Below, piece after piece: positions 33,948 to 46,841 of a stretch of DNA of 64,000 bases. Source of the DNA: Clitopilus passeckerianus (taxonomy: Eukaryota > Basidiomycota > Agaricomycetes > Agaricales > Entolomataceae); contig CALYLX010000136.1 in the NCBI GenBank assembly GCA_944990035.1, forward strand, positions 558,001 through 622,000, in the 5' to 3' direction. The position numbers were made by a program, and so were the translations under genes. Each line of letters begins with the position of its first letter. Within the stretch, counting starts at the first letter, position 1. The notes beneath the pieces are model-generated. The model had not been told where the DNA came from. It ran no database searches and saw nothing but the letters and a program-made list of their open reading frames with translations.

Positions 33948-35878
33948 ATGCGGCCTGCAGATTTCCAATTCTCGCAGCGCTCTACACATCGTTCACAACG
34001 GTGAGCATACCACCTTAGGCGTTCTCGAACTACTCACTCATAACTATTCATAGCTCATTCACAAGGGAAGAGCTCCAAAGGAAGCTCGAGGTAGGGTCTT
34101 ACTCTCTACACATTGCTCGTAACCACAGACCTCCTAATCTATCGCTCTTTCCTCCCTGCTACTTTCCAGATTCTTGGTCCTGAGCATGACCCCTTACCAT
34201 CAACGTTGCCGCCATCTCCACCGGTGTCTCGTTCCAACTCCCCCACCCCCACCCCCGCCGCCACCAAGCGCAAGTTGCAATCCTCTTCAGAACAAGAACA
34301 TCCTAAACGCCCAAGAACAAGCTCGATTGCTTCTGACCGTCCAGCGATAAATTCTAGGCACCAGCCCCAATCGTCGCAGTCACACCCACACCATCTCCGC
34401 CCCCCTACACACATCCCGCCGCCTGTGAACCGAAACGAACCATGCGAGGACGGCGAGCTCCAGGAAGAGCCGCCAATAGCGTCTTCATCCCGTTCTACAA
34501 CCTCCTCTTCCTCGGGTGCATCAAGTATGACACCCATAAGGCGCCCCAAACGCGGCAAAACAAGTATCGCACATCACGAGGCACTTCATGAGAAATATCA
34601 TGACATAGGGCGAAAGCTCAAGTATTCTGGCGATGCCCGTTTCTGGTCAACGTACCCTACTACCCATAAAGAGTATAGACCTCTCCCAAACCCACCTCTC
34701 CCGGGGACGGCGTATCATACCCATGGCGGTCTGATTGCACGCTTAGAGCTAGTGGAAGCCCTCGTCTGCTTCATCTATGCGATCTGGAATAAGGACTACG
34801 GACGTAAGATATGTCACCGACAGCAGTGGGACACCATTGCACCATTCCTACATTGGTGTAGAGCAAAGTGGCAAGCCGAAGATGTTGTTGATGCGGAGAA
34901 GGCATTCATCGGACTGATGTATGGCTTTTCTGTACTCCCCGGGTTCGCAACTGATCTTACTTCCATAGCTTCATGCTTGAGGGATTCGTCTTTGCACGAA
35001 GAGCGGTCTTTATCTCCCGCGAACTTGATAGTGACCTCGGTCCCCTGTTAGAGGACACCAAAACTCAGATTGCTATTGCCGCATCTAAGGCCGAGCAAGA
35101 CCCCTCATCTGTAACCTCTGCTTTGGCTCTGGCACCGAAGGCCCAACTGACGCCACCTGCTATGCTGCCCTCTCCAGCAAGCATAGCACCTGCGAACAGT
35201 GCTAATTCGACACCCATCACTCATGGGAACGGGACGCCCAACACTTCGGTTACGGCATCCTCGGGTTCGGAATCATCACAGAAACCCTCTTACCACGGGA
35301 ATAACCAGCGTCTCATTCCTCCTAAAATGCTCCCTGAACATTATAGAGACTCTCCTATACCACCACCTGTGATGGACTCAATGGCTGTCACCAAAGCTGC
35401 CGTCCCACCTGCCACTTTGATGCTCATCAAGGAGCAGACAAGTGGAATGACCTCTGCAGGCCAACTGATCGCTATTGCACAACAATCATTGAATTTGGCG
35501 ACAATCGCACGGTTCTTCCCTCAGACCTTCTCCCGCATGGTGCATACCTCCTTATCACCCACGGACGAGCATGAGCCGGACTTCGAAGACGAGGATGGCG
35601 AACTCTTTTGGCCCGGTCAATGTATCAACGGCGAAGGCCTAGGTTGGGTCTGTTTGATGGGGAAGGCCATGATCAAAGAGTTTGGTAAGGCTTACGGCTA
35701 CCGTGGGCTCGAAGGTGTTATTCCCAAGCCAATGCCGGGCGAGCAAGAGGCTTATCGCTCCTCGTCCAACCACGCGAATTCCGGGTCCCAGCGACCAGGT
35801 TCTACTCCACATGGACACACGCCTCATGGCCATTCGTCGCATTCAAACGTGCACCCCGCCGCCTCCGCTCACCGATGA
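33948..35878 (+). CDS. Unrecognised nuclear-looking protein, Ser/Pro-rich
   Basis: Exons 33948-34000, 34054-34090, 34170-34918, 34969-35878; 1749 nt, 582 residues. Start MRPADFQFSQRSTHRSQRSF. Residues about 40-175 are low-complexity with a basic bipartite-like motif (TKRKLQSSSEQEHPKRPR). A folded helical segment follows (YHDIGRKLKYSGDARF, LIARLELVEALVCFIYAIWN, QWDTIAPFLHWCRAKW, LEGFVFARRAVFISREL). A disordered Ala/Pro/Ser region and a second folded block (GQLIAIAQQSLNLATIARFF) come next, with a His-rich tail. The helical segment might be a TPR-like dimerisation or transcription-cofactor domain, but no family was assigned with confidence. Confidence 0.7.
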
Positions 35879-36547
35879 CAGGAGAAGGGTGGGGCTAAAA
35901 ACACGTCATCGATGCATCTTCCCTGTGGATGCCACACTCGGGAACGAATTTGATACTCGCCTCCCATCTGCCTATCTCTTCTCGCCTTGAAAGCAGCAAT
36001 TTAGACTCGGCATCTCCCATTGTTATTTATTACCACCCGGGGAACACTACTGAAGGCATATCATATATACCTCCGCTCGGGTATCATCGATTCACACTCT
36101 CTTGGCGACCTATCAGGACCCCCTCTATGCAATTATAATAAGGCGCTACGCGCCAGGATTCACCCACCCTCCATACCATAGCATCCCTCATTTGTGCATA
36201 TATCTCATTAACTTGTCTGCGTCACTTATTCTCCTCGACTTATTGTCGGCGCCAGTGCTGGATCCTCTCATCGCTATATTCCTCTGTACAAGTACGATCA
36301 TCTGTAGTAAAACCAGCAAACAGTAGCTGGAAAAGAATTATCATGAACTTAGAAGTACTCTTTGTGTGAATCGTGGGGTATGGTTGGATCTCGAAACGGG
36401 CATACTCATTATGAGGATAGGCACATGCTGGTTTAGACAAACATATGGAAAATAGGCATACAGAATGACATGCGAAGGGTGGAACGACCGTGACGAGAGT
36501 TTGCGTTGTTTGCCTCCTCAAACATAAAAAGATTCCACCAAGACCCT
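35879..36547. other. Convergent 3' intergenic region
   Basis: AT-rich spacer between the 3' ends of the 33948 gene and RPS5. No gene seen. Confidence 0.4.
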
Positions 36548-37425
<878 letters not shown>

Positions 37426-38110
37426 GTTGATCTTGAGGGCCTGAAGGCTGTTGGTATTGATGAGCACGATCTGGTCGAGGACGCTGGACTCAATTCTACT
37501 CACCGTGCGCACTAGTGTTTGTAGTTGTTACTCCCTAGCAAAAACAAGGTTTGGGGCATCGGCAAGTTCCGCAGAACTGTACAGCTAAGGCTACACCGCG
37601 CTTTTCCCATTGACCTTCCTGCCCATTTTAGGGATCGAGCAGTGTATCGATCTGAGCGTCATCCAACTTGCTTTAACGCGTCCGTAAAATAACTGTCCCC
37701 TCGCGGTTCCAACTGAAAATGTATTGCTGAGAGAGTTGTTAAGGCTACGGCCGGTCCCGATGTGACCGAATTCTTTGAACTCATCTTGGAACCAGAGGCG
37801 TGTCCTTCGACGCTGTAGAGTCTTTCGACACATTGATTCCCTTGGACGAGCCATGAATGGGTCATACTTGGCCAAAAATCGCACGTCCACCGAGCTTCCC
37901 TCTGCAATATGGCTACTATTACAGCCAAGCCTAGCGTTATGGTCGGCGCATTGACATCAGCTGAAACTGATGAGCTGCGATAGCATTTGAGGTTCAGGTA
38001 CTCAGGGCGCCATCACCGACGCTTACAATCTGTTAAAATACAGGCGCTGTAAGGCGCTCTGGAATATTTCAGTTTTTTGCACGCTTCTTGCCTTGACGAC
38101 TCTCACTACG
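37426..38110. other. Divergent intergenic region between RPS5 and a secreted-protein gene
   Basis: About 680 bp. A 99-codon minus frame (37591-37890) has no motif. The RPS5-proximal part should be its promoter. Nothing else recognised. Confidence 0.35.
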
Positions 38111-39038
38111 ATGTTCAAAGCAGCACTTTCACTCCTTTCATTCGCTGTCCTTTCCAATGCCCAGCTGTAAGCAGTAGACCTATTTTGGCTCTATTTCGCT
38201 GACTGTCTTTGCCAGCTTTGGGCTATCTAACCAATGCACAACTGCTATTGCCACGATCGCAACGAGCCCCGATGCAGCCTGCTTGAACCTCGCCAACCTT
38301 ATACCTGTCTTCCTCTCCGGGGGCAACTCCTCTATTGTTCAACCCCTCGATACTTGGCTTGGGTCTTTTTGCGCCACTAACCCGTGCAGTAATCAGACAT
38401 TGGCCAACATTGCTGCCAATGTTACCCAAGGCTGCGCCTCGGATATTTCGTCAAACCCAAGTGACATCTCCGAGGCAGCATCATTCTTAACTATAGCACT
38501 CCAGCAGTATTATGGCACTGCTCGCAAGATTCTGTGTCTCAAAGAGTAAGTAGGATATGTCTCGATTCCGGCCCCTTGGTGCTCATGTTGAATCCAGCGG
38601 CAATACCAACTGTCTCACCCAGACTCTCACCAACATCCAGAATATTGTTGGCCCTATTAGTATTGAGAACGCTTTTACTATTGTGGCACAAGTCAACCCA
38701 GAAAACATCCCCAAAAATATCACCTGCACCAATTGTGTTAAGGCGGCTTACAACGTCCTTGCGACTGATTACCCTGACTTCGTGAACGATGCCAAGACGG
38801 GTATTGAGAACGAATGCGGTGCTTCCTTCACTGGTGTGTTTCCTCCTCTTTGTTTATGAGCATACGCCCTGATGTATATTGGCTTTTAGATGGTGCAAAT
38901 CCTTCCGGTATCACCCAAACCGCGGTCGGCATTTCGACATTGTCCAAAGATTCTGGTTCTGGAGCTTTAATGATGGGTGTCAACAATGGTGCAATGCTTC
39001 TTGGTTCTCTACTCGGTGTCGTATATTTCTTTTCATAG
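38111..39038 (+). CDS. GPI-anchored-type secreted Cys-rich protein (DUF7729-like)
   Basis: Exons 38111-38166, 38216-38545, 38598-38833, 38890-39038; 771 nt, 256 residues. Signal peptide MFKAALSLLSFAVLSNAQ. The ectodomain has spaced cysteines (NQCTTAIATIATSPDAACLN, SFCATNPCSNQTL, TQGCASDI, ITCTNCVKAAYN, ENECGASF) and several N-glycosylation sites. The C-terminus is SGALMMGVNNGAMLLGSLLG plus VVYFFS, a hydrophobic tail without basic residues, typical of GPI-anchor signals. Cys spacing resembles a fungal secreted family listed as DUF7729, recalled from memory. Probably wall- or membrane-attached. Confidence 0.75.
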
Positions 39039-39270
39039 ATTTGGGCTTCTGGTGCTACTCGTTGATACTTCATGACTTGTTATATAAAACACACTGTACA
39101 TCGTAGTCAAAAAGCGTAAAATATCAGAATTGGCATCGTGGCGAAGTATGAAATCACACAAATCAGTTTATGGCACCCTCAAGATGGCCGGCGCGCGTTA
39201 CCCCTGGCCGCGTCTTTTCAACCACCATCATCGTTCATAACGATCCTCCGCCTTATCCGCGACTTTCGCA

Positions 39271-42200
39271 ATGGTTTATTCTAGGCAGCCTCACGGTGAC
39301 TCAACGTCAGAGGCTGGACTTGCGGAATGGACCAGTAGGATCAAGGCGATGCAACGACAGGTCGATGCCGACGAGGAAGCTGAACAAAGAAGCTTAGAGG
39401 AAGAGATTGCAGCGTCTAGACTTGCAAGACTTCGTCGGAACAATCGCTCTGCTACCAGTCTAAATGCACCAGAGGATGTTGCTTCGGGTGAGTAACCTGC
39501 TCCAGCTTCCCCTGGCTCAAGGTACTGACCCAGTCCTGGTACATAGCACCTCATGGCGAACATTCGTTCTTATCTAAGAGCCCGAGCAGGACAACAATGG
39601 AACGACCTACACGTTCTAAATCACCCCTTCAACTGCCTCAGGATTCACCCTCTCCTGTTGCGCAGCCTAGGACCAAGTCATTTAATGTCGATAAATCTAG
39701 CGTCCCGGACAAGCAGCCTATATCACTTGCTGCCTTCATAGGTGGTCGTGGCACCGGTCCTCGCTTGAATAAGCATGTACCACAGCAAGATGTTCCCTTT
39801 GAACAAGTCACTACAAATCGCTCAGTACACCCTGTCTTTGGGGCAGGAGGTGTCGCGATGCCAGGAATGGCAGCACTGCCCAGCAAATCGCCTACGCTTT
39901 CTAGACCTGCTGCCCCAGGGCCATCAGAAACCCCAATTGCGACTTCAGAAAGGCGGAGGGCAGTATCCCCTGCGCAAAAGGATTCTCCGAAGCGCAACCC
40001 ATCGCCGGGTAAGCCTCTGGTGCGCGAACGCACGGTGACCCTACCTGCTGCAAGTGCATCACAGGTCAAGTTACCTTCCTTATCATCCAGCACATCTATA
40101 TCATCCGCGAAGAAGATGTTCGAAATGGATATACCTAAGGAAGAGAGATCTCGAGCAGTCTCTCTCGCTCCGAAGATCATCGATCGTCCACCTGTTACCC
40201 AGACACCAGCATCCTCTTCAAAGTCGCCTGTTGATAGGGACTTCTCTCCTCGGCCAGCATCAACCGGACGTGCCACGGCCCAATCTCCTCCTTGGGCACA
40301 AAACCGGACATCTCCTGCTTCCCTCTCTCCACCCTCTCAGAAGGAGCTAACACCAAGTATAAGCCGATTGCAGGGGCGTGGTTTTGTTCAGAACATGGTG
40401 AAGAAAAGTGCACAGTTGGGCTCTTCTCTCGAAACAACTGAGGAAGCGTCCGGAGGGAAACCTCTCAGCCGAAACGTAGCTGTTCTCGATCGGTGGAAGT
40501 CCGCCGCCACTGAATCAACCCCTACTCCCTCGCCTCAACCTACACGAAAGCGGTCACCAACCCCGAACACCGCAAAAAAAGAGCATCCACCTAGTCAGAC
40601 TTCAAAGGCTCCCCCAACATCTGTCAAGTTGGTCAACCCATCTCCAGTGATAGTTCCTAAGCCAGTCGTTGGCCCTAAACCAGTCATTACTCCTGATCCT
40701 TTGGCTCCCAAGCTGGGCTCGGCAACCACCATGCATTTGTATAAACCGTCTCTTGCGCCTTCGCCTCCGGTGGTGGATGAACTAGGATTTGGCGGGCCTA
40801 CTCCAGGGAAGGATGCCGGTATATCCAGCTTCTCCGCCTCTCCGATGAAGCCTCTGTATCATGTGCGTTGATCTTTGCCAATCCGAGGCGCAACACAGCA
40901 CTCACTGTACCCACTATATATTTCTTGTAACCTTGCCTAATATATTGGTTCAAAATTCTACCGCGACGCCGGATAGCCAACGAAAGATAGGGCCAAAGTT
41001 GCAAGAAAGCGAAAACAAGCAGATCAGGGTCAGAAGGCTACGCCCGCAAAACAAGGTGCCCCTGAGAGCTCTCATGCTGCGATTTTACGTCGGGCCGATG
41101 AACAGCCAGGCAAGGCATCTGAACGAATCAAAGTGCCCGAGGAACTCCCCACTCCTCGTCGACGGTCTCCCGGACCCAGGGCTGTCTCGCCATCGTTAGC
41201 CAACCGTATGGCTGCATTCCAGCAACGTCAGCCGGAACCTATGAAGAAGCCTGAGAAGGTTACCCTAGGTCATACCCCCAACCAGGTGAGGGCGTCACAA
41301 TCCCGGGGCGAGAAGGAATCTTTTAAGGCCCCCGCACCACCCAAAGCAGAAGTCACTGTTGCTGAACGAGCCCTTGATATTGGCAAGACCACCACCAACT
41401 ACCGATCACTAGATCACAGTGCAAGACCCCTCAATGCACCGTCCTCTTTGGCACGTTCTCACTCACGGTCAGGATCACCGCAAAACATGCCACAAGTTCC
41501 CAAGGCGAATGAGCAAACACAAACGAAGCACCAAAGATCCCGCTCAAAGTCGACTAGCAAAGAAATCACGCAGCCTCGGATAGCCTCTCGAGGTAAGCTC
41601 CGCCTTCTCGTTGCAAAAACGACTTCTGACTCCGTTACATTCTTTCTAACCATAGAAAATGCAACAATTCTGGTTGCTCCAACCTCTGAGGTTCCGAACG
41701 CTTCTCGCGCCCGATCTAAGTCGCCAAAGGTGCCAGCGTCGAATGGAAATGTGAGACAGAGTGGCGAAGCCGACTTTCGCCGTGCTCAGCTGCAATTAGT
41801 TCATGAGGGGAGGAAATCACGGCCCAAATCAATCATAGCGGAAGCGGCGCCGCCCTTGCCAGTGCTTCAAGGTACATACTTCATCTTCCACAATCGTTCG
41901 CCAACATAACCGCCTCTTTGAAATCTAGGAATCGAAATTACACCCTCTGAGAGCCTTCTGGAAATGCTGTTGGCGCGCCCCTCCATAAAATCCGAGCGAT
42001 CAGCCCACCAGACAATTTCTTTGGAAGTCCTGGCCATCGTCGGGAATTCAGCGAATATGGTTGCTTTACAGAGACCTGCAGTATTCCACGACACGGAGAT
42101 TCTCGTAATAGTTCACCGAAAGAAGTCTGATATCGACGAGCTTGTGTCCACCGACGTCTGGGGCTGGGAAGGCAAACGAGCCAAGTTAGGTGAACGAGAA

Positions 42201-43362
42201 CAGAGGAAGCTGCAAGAGCTCGGCAAGCGTTATGGTGCCTTAGTTGTAGGTCGCTCACGTTGATTGTGTAGGCAGATGGCCTAACTTCCCTAGAACATGG
42301 TCCAGCAAGGCTTTGAGCCCCGGGAGATGGTTGACGTGCTCAGGGGTACACTCATCACACGCCAGGTGAGCACGATTGGGTTATAGTTACGCAGCCCAAA
42401 ACTAATTGTGAATTTCAAGGGCCCGAGGAACCATTGGTCTACAGAGAACGCGGCCATGCACTTAGTCAGGTCTCTCAATGGTGTCATTTACATCGACGAG
42501 AAGGAATTAGTGAGCCTTTGACTGTCTCAATTGGTCAATTGAGCTGAGTGCTCTCCAGAGCGTAGAACATCTCTGCTCTGCTTTTAGCTACTGCGTAACA
42601 TTCATGGATGCAGTATATGTCTGGTATGGACGAGGATCAACAAAAGCGGAACGCCGAGCTGCCGTGAAATATGCGGAAAGCTTGAATACGAGCACACCAC
42701 CGGCAGAACTAGAAGAAGGTCAAGATGACAATGAACTCTTCTGGGTCATCCTGGGCACTGAGGAGTACTCTGATGCCGATTACTGGAGATGGCGGCCAAA
42801 CATTCGGGAGAGTGATCCCAGGATATGGCGAATTGATGCAGCCTCCAAAGAACTAGTAAGCCTTTCTCCCGACTTTTCCGACGGAAGATTATAGACCTCA
42901 TGCCCAGGTCACACCGGTTGAATACATAGGAAGCGAACTATCTCACCGTGATTCCGTTTATCTACTCGATTGCTTCTGGGAATTCTATGTGCTGGTCGGC
43001 AGCGACGCCAGGCTGCGTAGAAACGAAATCGGCATTGCCTCGCGACTTGCTTCTGTGCGTGGAGCATTTTCAATTCGTCGGTATTGTCATCTAACGGGCT
43101 TATCTAGGAAATGTCAACACGATTGTCGTCCCTTCGGCCATACAAACCTACGACACATGCCATCTTTTTGCCTTCAAGAATACCAAGAGACCTACGATTG
43201 AACCTACGAGATCTCGACGAAGCCTCTATTGTGAGCAAGTCTTCGGCATTTGCGGTAACTGTTACTAATATAATCGCCTATAAGAACACAGGGGTATTGC
43301 CCGATCATATGAATGTGTTTCCTCTATCAGACATCCTCAGTCATTTCTCTTCCACTTCTTGA
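39271..43362 (+). CDS. DUF4045-gelsolin-repeat protein (actin-binding)
   Basis: Ten exons: 39271-39487, 39547-40862, 40977-41592, 41656-41871, 41929-42245, 42294-42365, 42420-42509, 42559-42855, 42908-43054, 43108-43362; 3543 nt, 1180 residues. The N-terminus (GLAEWTSRIKAMQRQVDADE, LEEEIAASRLARLRRN) matches DUF4045. Residues about 80-730 are disordered, Ser/Pro/Lys-rich with many KSP motifs. The C-terminal third has gelsolin-type repeats (DTEILVIVHRKKSDID, DAVYVWYGRGSTKAERRAA, LFWVILGTEEYSDADYW, SVYLLDCFWEFYVLVGSDA). Such fungal proteins are presumed actin or phosphoinositide binders. The last exon may hold an optional intron (43231-43291) that would shorten the tail. Confidence 0.85.
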
Positions 43363-43491
43363 TGCCATCCTCTTGTGAATTAATCCTGTATCCCGACACG
43401 GACACAGATCTGGTGCTACGATACCATTAATCTTACCCACTACTACGATAGGAGTAGAGATCTCATTCCCTTCATCTGCGGATATCTTGGC

Positions 43492-44813
43492 CTAATACCA
43501 CTTGTCTCCAAGTTTGGTGCGTGCCGGTGGGCGTTGGGGAATGAAGGATTCTGTGATGCTGAAAACCTCAATTGCTCTCTGCGCGGGACGAGTCAGTGCC
43601 CTGACTGAACTTCGGAAATGCAAAATCTTACCCGCCACACAGTCATATCAAATTCGAAGACCTTTTGTTGCTTCCTCAGTCCATCCTGATAATCATCATC
43701 AGTTGGTTGTTCACATAGATCTTCAAATCATGTCAGAATGGCGCGTTTACAAGGACTCCTCTATCTCACATATGACGGGTTCATCGGTGTCTTCATGCAG
43801 CTCAAAAGCAACTTTCCCATCTCGGATAAGGAACGATAGATAGAACAGGTTCTCCACGGATTGCGCATAGTCATTAGGGTTGACGATAAACCTGAAGATA
43901 TTGATACTGCCTTCGAGCTTCTTAAGGAGGCTTTCCAGCTGATTATTCAGAAGTTAGCAAAGGCGTCAAGAAGAGGATCTTTGGTCACTCACATGTCCAA
44001 CATTCTTTGTCGTTTCATTCTCAGAGCGGACAATGTCTTCCTCCTTGAGTTCCTGTGGTTTTCGTTGATCCTCTTTGTTCTTTTCTTGTTTAGCCCGCTT
44101 CACGGTGGCTCGCTTCTTTGCTTCTATTGAAAGAGGACCCAACCTGGCCTTAAATTAATTCACTAATCAACTGAAGAAAACCATTCATGACTCACATGAA
44201 CGTTGTAGCTGGCACTCTTCGACTCTTTGCAAGAGCCTTTCGACCGACTTTGGCCCAATCAAGGTCGAACCCAGAACGTCCATCGTCTTCATAGTCAGAT
44301 TCTCCTTCGTCTATGTTACTCTGGCCGCCCATGTATTTGACGAGCTTTGTTATGAAGTCGTCGATATCGAACGCTCCTGAACCTGACTTCATTGCCCGGG
44401 CTTTTTGTGCACCAATGTTCGAGGCCATGACTAGAAAATGAGAGTCTAGAGTAGCTTCCTGAGGGTTCTTTACTGCACATGGTTAGTTAGAAACTGCCTT
44501 TTTCAGACTCTGAAAAGGTAACCTTTGTTGAATAGGTCATTGGCGCGTTCAACATGGTTTGTTAGGTCCTGAGCGGTGTATTCGCTCGGGTTGGCTTGTC
44601 TTTCTGTGGAAGTCCCGTTAGAACATATACATATTGAAGTAGTAGCGAACATCTACCCTCAACACTCCTTGCCAAGTTGCGATAGCTTTTCCGGACATTC
44701 CGCTTTTCTTCTGGATCTTGGTTGGGATCATAGGCAGTAAAACCTGCCCACGAAAGTCATTTTGACGCGTTTCCTCTTTTAACCATCAGCGTACCAGAAG
44801 ATGAGCTTGTCAT
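43492..44813 (-). CDS. NSE4: SMC5/6 complex kleisin NSE4
   Basis: Eight exons (minus): 44813-44795, 44743-44657, 44603-44523, 44472-44196, 44143-43993, 43938-43770, 43720-43632, 43578-43492; 960 nt, 319 residues. It bridges Smc5 and Smc6 heads in DNA repair and replication. Visible: YDPNQDPEEKRNVRKSYRNL at the N-terminus, EATLDSHFLVMASNIGAQKA, the acidic linker, then the conserved C-terminal winged-helix part (LDWAKVGRKALAKSRRVPAT, TFMLGPLSIEAKKR, GSINIFRFIVNPNDYAQSVE, NLFYLSFLIRDGKVAFEL). The first exon codes only MTSSSS plus one base. Three MluI-box motifs lie just upstream. Confidence 0.92.
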
Positions 44814-44887
44814 GTTGACAGATGCCTATGAGCTTTGAAGAGTGGCCGCGAGGTTGCCAACGTTGTTGCTCGAACGGAAATGAAAGA

Positions 44888-44925
44888 ACGCGTTGTCGTC
44901 TGTTTGGTCGACGCGTCTCACGCGT
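44888..44925. promoter_or_regulatory. Three ACGCGT (MCB) motifs in the NSE4/GNAT divergent promoter
   Basis: ACGCGT occurs at 44888-44893, 44911-44916 and 44920-44925, about 75-112 bp upstream of the NSE4 ATG, with a fourth copy in its first intron (44765-44770). In yeasts this box binds MBF and drives G1/S genes, which fits a chromosome-maintenance gene. The 350-bp spacer also serves the GNAT gene. Confidence 0.5.
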
Positions 44926-45163
44926 ATTCAATTCAAAAGCTGGTTGAAGTTCCCATGGAACTGGGTTCAAACTATGGCTTATTACCTTTCAAAACTGTAT
45001 AAAATACCTTTTAGAAGTACTTATTAAACTTGGGTTGGAAGAGGCGCTAGATCACGGGCTTATCGCCATCCTCGGGGGATCCAGGTTAATATTACTAAAA
45101 ACAATTCAAAATCTCTTTACCCTTCGGATTTCGAGTCATTTCAGTTTTTCTCCCTCAACAATC

Positions 45164-45784
45164 ATGCCGCAACATACAATTCAACTAGAATCACCCTTCA
45201 AACGTGTGCGTCTGGTCCCACCGTCGGCCGGTGACGACGAAAGAGCAGTCTGGTTGCGAACTCAGCCAGAAACTCTTCGCTATTTGCCTGTCCTGCCAGC
45301 AAATGTCACTATCGATGATGTTCGCAAACGTCGAGTGTCCAGGGCAGAAGATCCAACCATCTCCGACTTCCATATCCACGTTCTACAACCGGACGGCTCT
45401 TATACATTTGCCGGGATGACAGGATACTTTCACTACGACGATGGCATGAACTCTTGCGAGATTGGCATCCTCATCTCACCCGAGATCCATCGAGGAGGGT
45501 ATGCAACCGAAGCTCTATATACCGTACTAAAGTGGATATTCGAGGAGAAGAAGATCCATCGTGCTACATTTGAGACCGGAAAGGACAACATACCGATGCG
45601 CGCTTGGTTAGAGAAAGTCCTCATGGCGCTGCTGGAAGGGAAAAGGAGGGACGCTTGGAGAGACATAAATGGGAGCGGAGAATACTTCGATGCTTATAGC
45701 TACAGCATCCTGGATCGAGAATGGGTGGGCGGTGTGGAAGAGCGACTGAGAGATAAACTGGCAGCAACCGTAGCACGGCAATAA
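45164..45784 (+). CDS. GNAT-family N-acetyltransferase
   Basis: Single exon, 206 residues, starting at 45164 (MPQHTIQLESPFKRVRLVPP). It fits the Acetyltransf_3 (RimJ/RimL-like) layout: N-terminal RLVPPSAGDDERAVWLRTQP, a central strand FAGMTGYFHYDD, and motif A IGILISPEIHRGGYATEAL, in which RGGYAT binds the acetyl-CoA pyrophosphate. HRATFETGKDNIPMRAWLEK follows. The normal C-terminal strands after this block look diverged. Acceptor unknown; small molecule or protein N-terminus are both possible. Confidence 0.8.
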   Translation: MPQHTIQLESPFKRVRLVPPSAGDDERAVWLRTQPETLRYLPVLPANVTIDDVRKRRVSRAEDPTISDFHIHVLQPDGSYTFAGMTGYFHYDDGMNSCEIGILISPEIHRGGYATEALYTVLKWIFEEKKIHRATFETGKDNIPMRAWLEKVLMALLEGKRRDAWRDINGSGEYFDAYSYSILDREWVGGVEERLRDKLAATVARQ

Positions 45785-45887
45785 TCTGCAATTTGTTCTT
45801 ATAACGTCTTCCAGGAACGGAGTCCAATAGAAAAGAAAATGTATTTGGGACCGGCTCAACCTACTGTGCGATCGAGTACATTATGCA

Positions 45888-46701
45888 TTAAACTGCAGTA
45901 CTTCCATCAGCCTATCAGAGAGGACGTGGTTGGTGAGAGTTACTCACTGCGGTCAAGTATGATTCTGCCACGATACGCGCTCTCGAATTTGTGCTAAGTT
46001 TCATCTCGCTGATTTCCTTGTCCACCTCCTCCATGAACCTGTCATGAAATGAGGGCTGATACCCATTGAGCGATAAGACATCACCTACTGTATAATGAAG
46101 TCAACAATCTTGTGCTTGAGCATCGTTTCAGTGTGGGTATTTGTAATGAGGAAGGATATGTCATATCCCTGTCATAAGAGCCTATGGTGAACATCAGGTA
46201 AAGAGGAGACAAAATGGGGGCCCACCTGGATTGGCCGTCTACGCAGGACAATGAAGCTCTCCGCTCGCTGCATCATGAATCGCGTGAATTTGTGGCAAAG
46301 TATAGCTTCTATTTCATCAGCCTGCTTGATCTTAATGCTTAACCTAATAGAGTTAACAGATGGCTCGATGAGCACGCGTTCATTCTCGTTCCTCGAAATG
46401 GTCAAAGGGTTCAGCAACACTTCTTTGGAGCCTCTATGTGGCGTAAGTAGGATGACTAACATAACAGTTATTGTCTCACCCAACCTCCACCTCAGGCTTG
46501 TTGTGTCGCTCGACAACCTACAGACCGATGAGTTGGTCATAGACGGAGATCTTAGTTGTTCGTTACCTGAGATGGGAAGTTCTCCAAGGTCAGAGCGGCG
46601 GTCAGGGTGGATCTTACAGCAGCAAGATAGGGTCTCAGAGTGTTCGACTAGGTATCATATCAGTATCACTGCTCACGACGATGAGCTTGAGTACTCACCA
46701 T
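45888..46701 (-). CDS. ARPC4: ARP2/3 complex subunit 4 (p20)
   Basis: Core subunit of the actin-nucleating ARP2/3 complex. Exons (minus): 46701-46699 (ATG only), 46647-46567, 46517-46480, 46433-46226, 46168-46089, 46038-45948, and probably 45911-45888; 174 residues (177 if the last intron is not used and the frame runs to 45915). Motifs: [120 protein letters not shown]. Very highly conserved family; the identification is firm, the extreme C-terminus less so. Confidence 0.93.
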
Positions 46702-46841
46702 TGCTGGTGGTTAAATGGCTGCGCCGTTGATCTTGTCCACAGATGATCTAGGCAAGTCGGAGTTTCAATGGTATGGTATCCAAAAATGGGAAAGTCCTTG
46801 TTTCTGAACTTTTTCACCCAAAGTTCAAAATCTGAAAAACG

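Noticed and set aside
39638..40276. 212-codon open frame on the minus strand
   Set aside because: Antisense to the DUF4045-gelsolin gene, which has clear homology and exon structure.
46251..46730. 159-codon open frame on the plus strand
   Set aside because: It is antisense to well-conserved ARPC4 exons and introns; it is a shadow frame.
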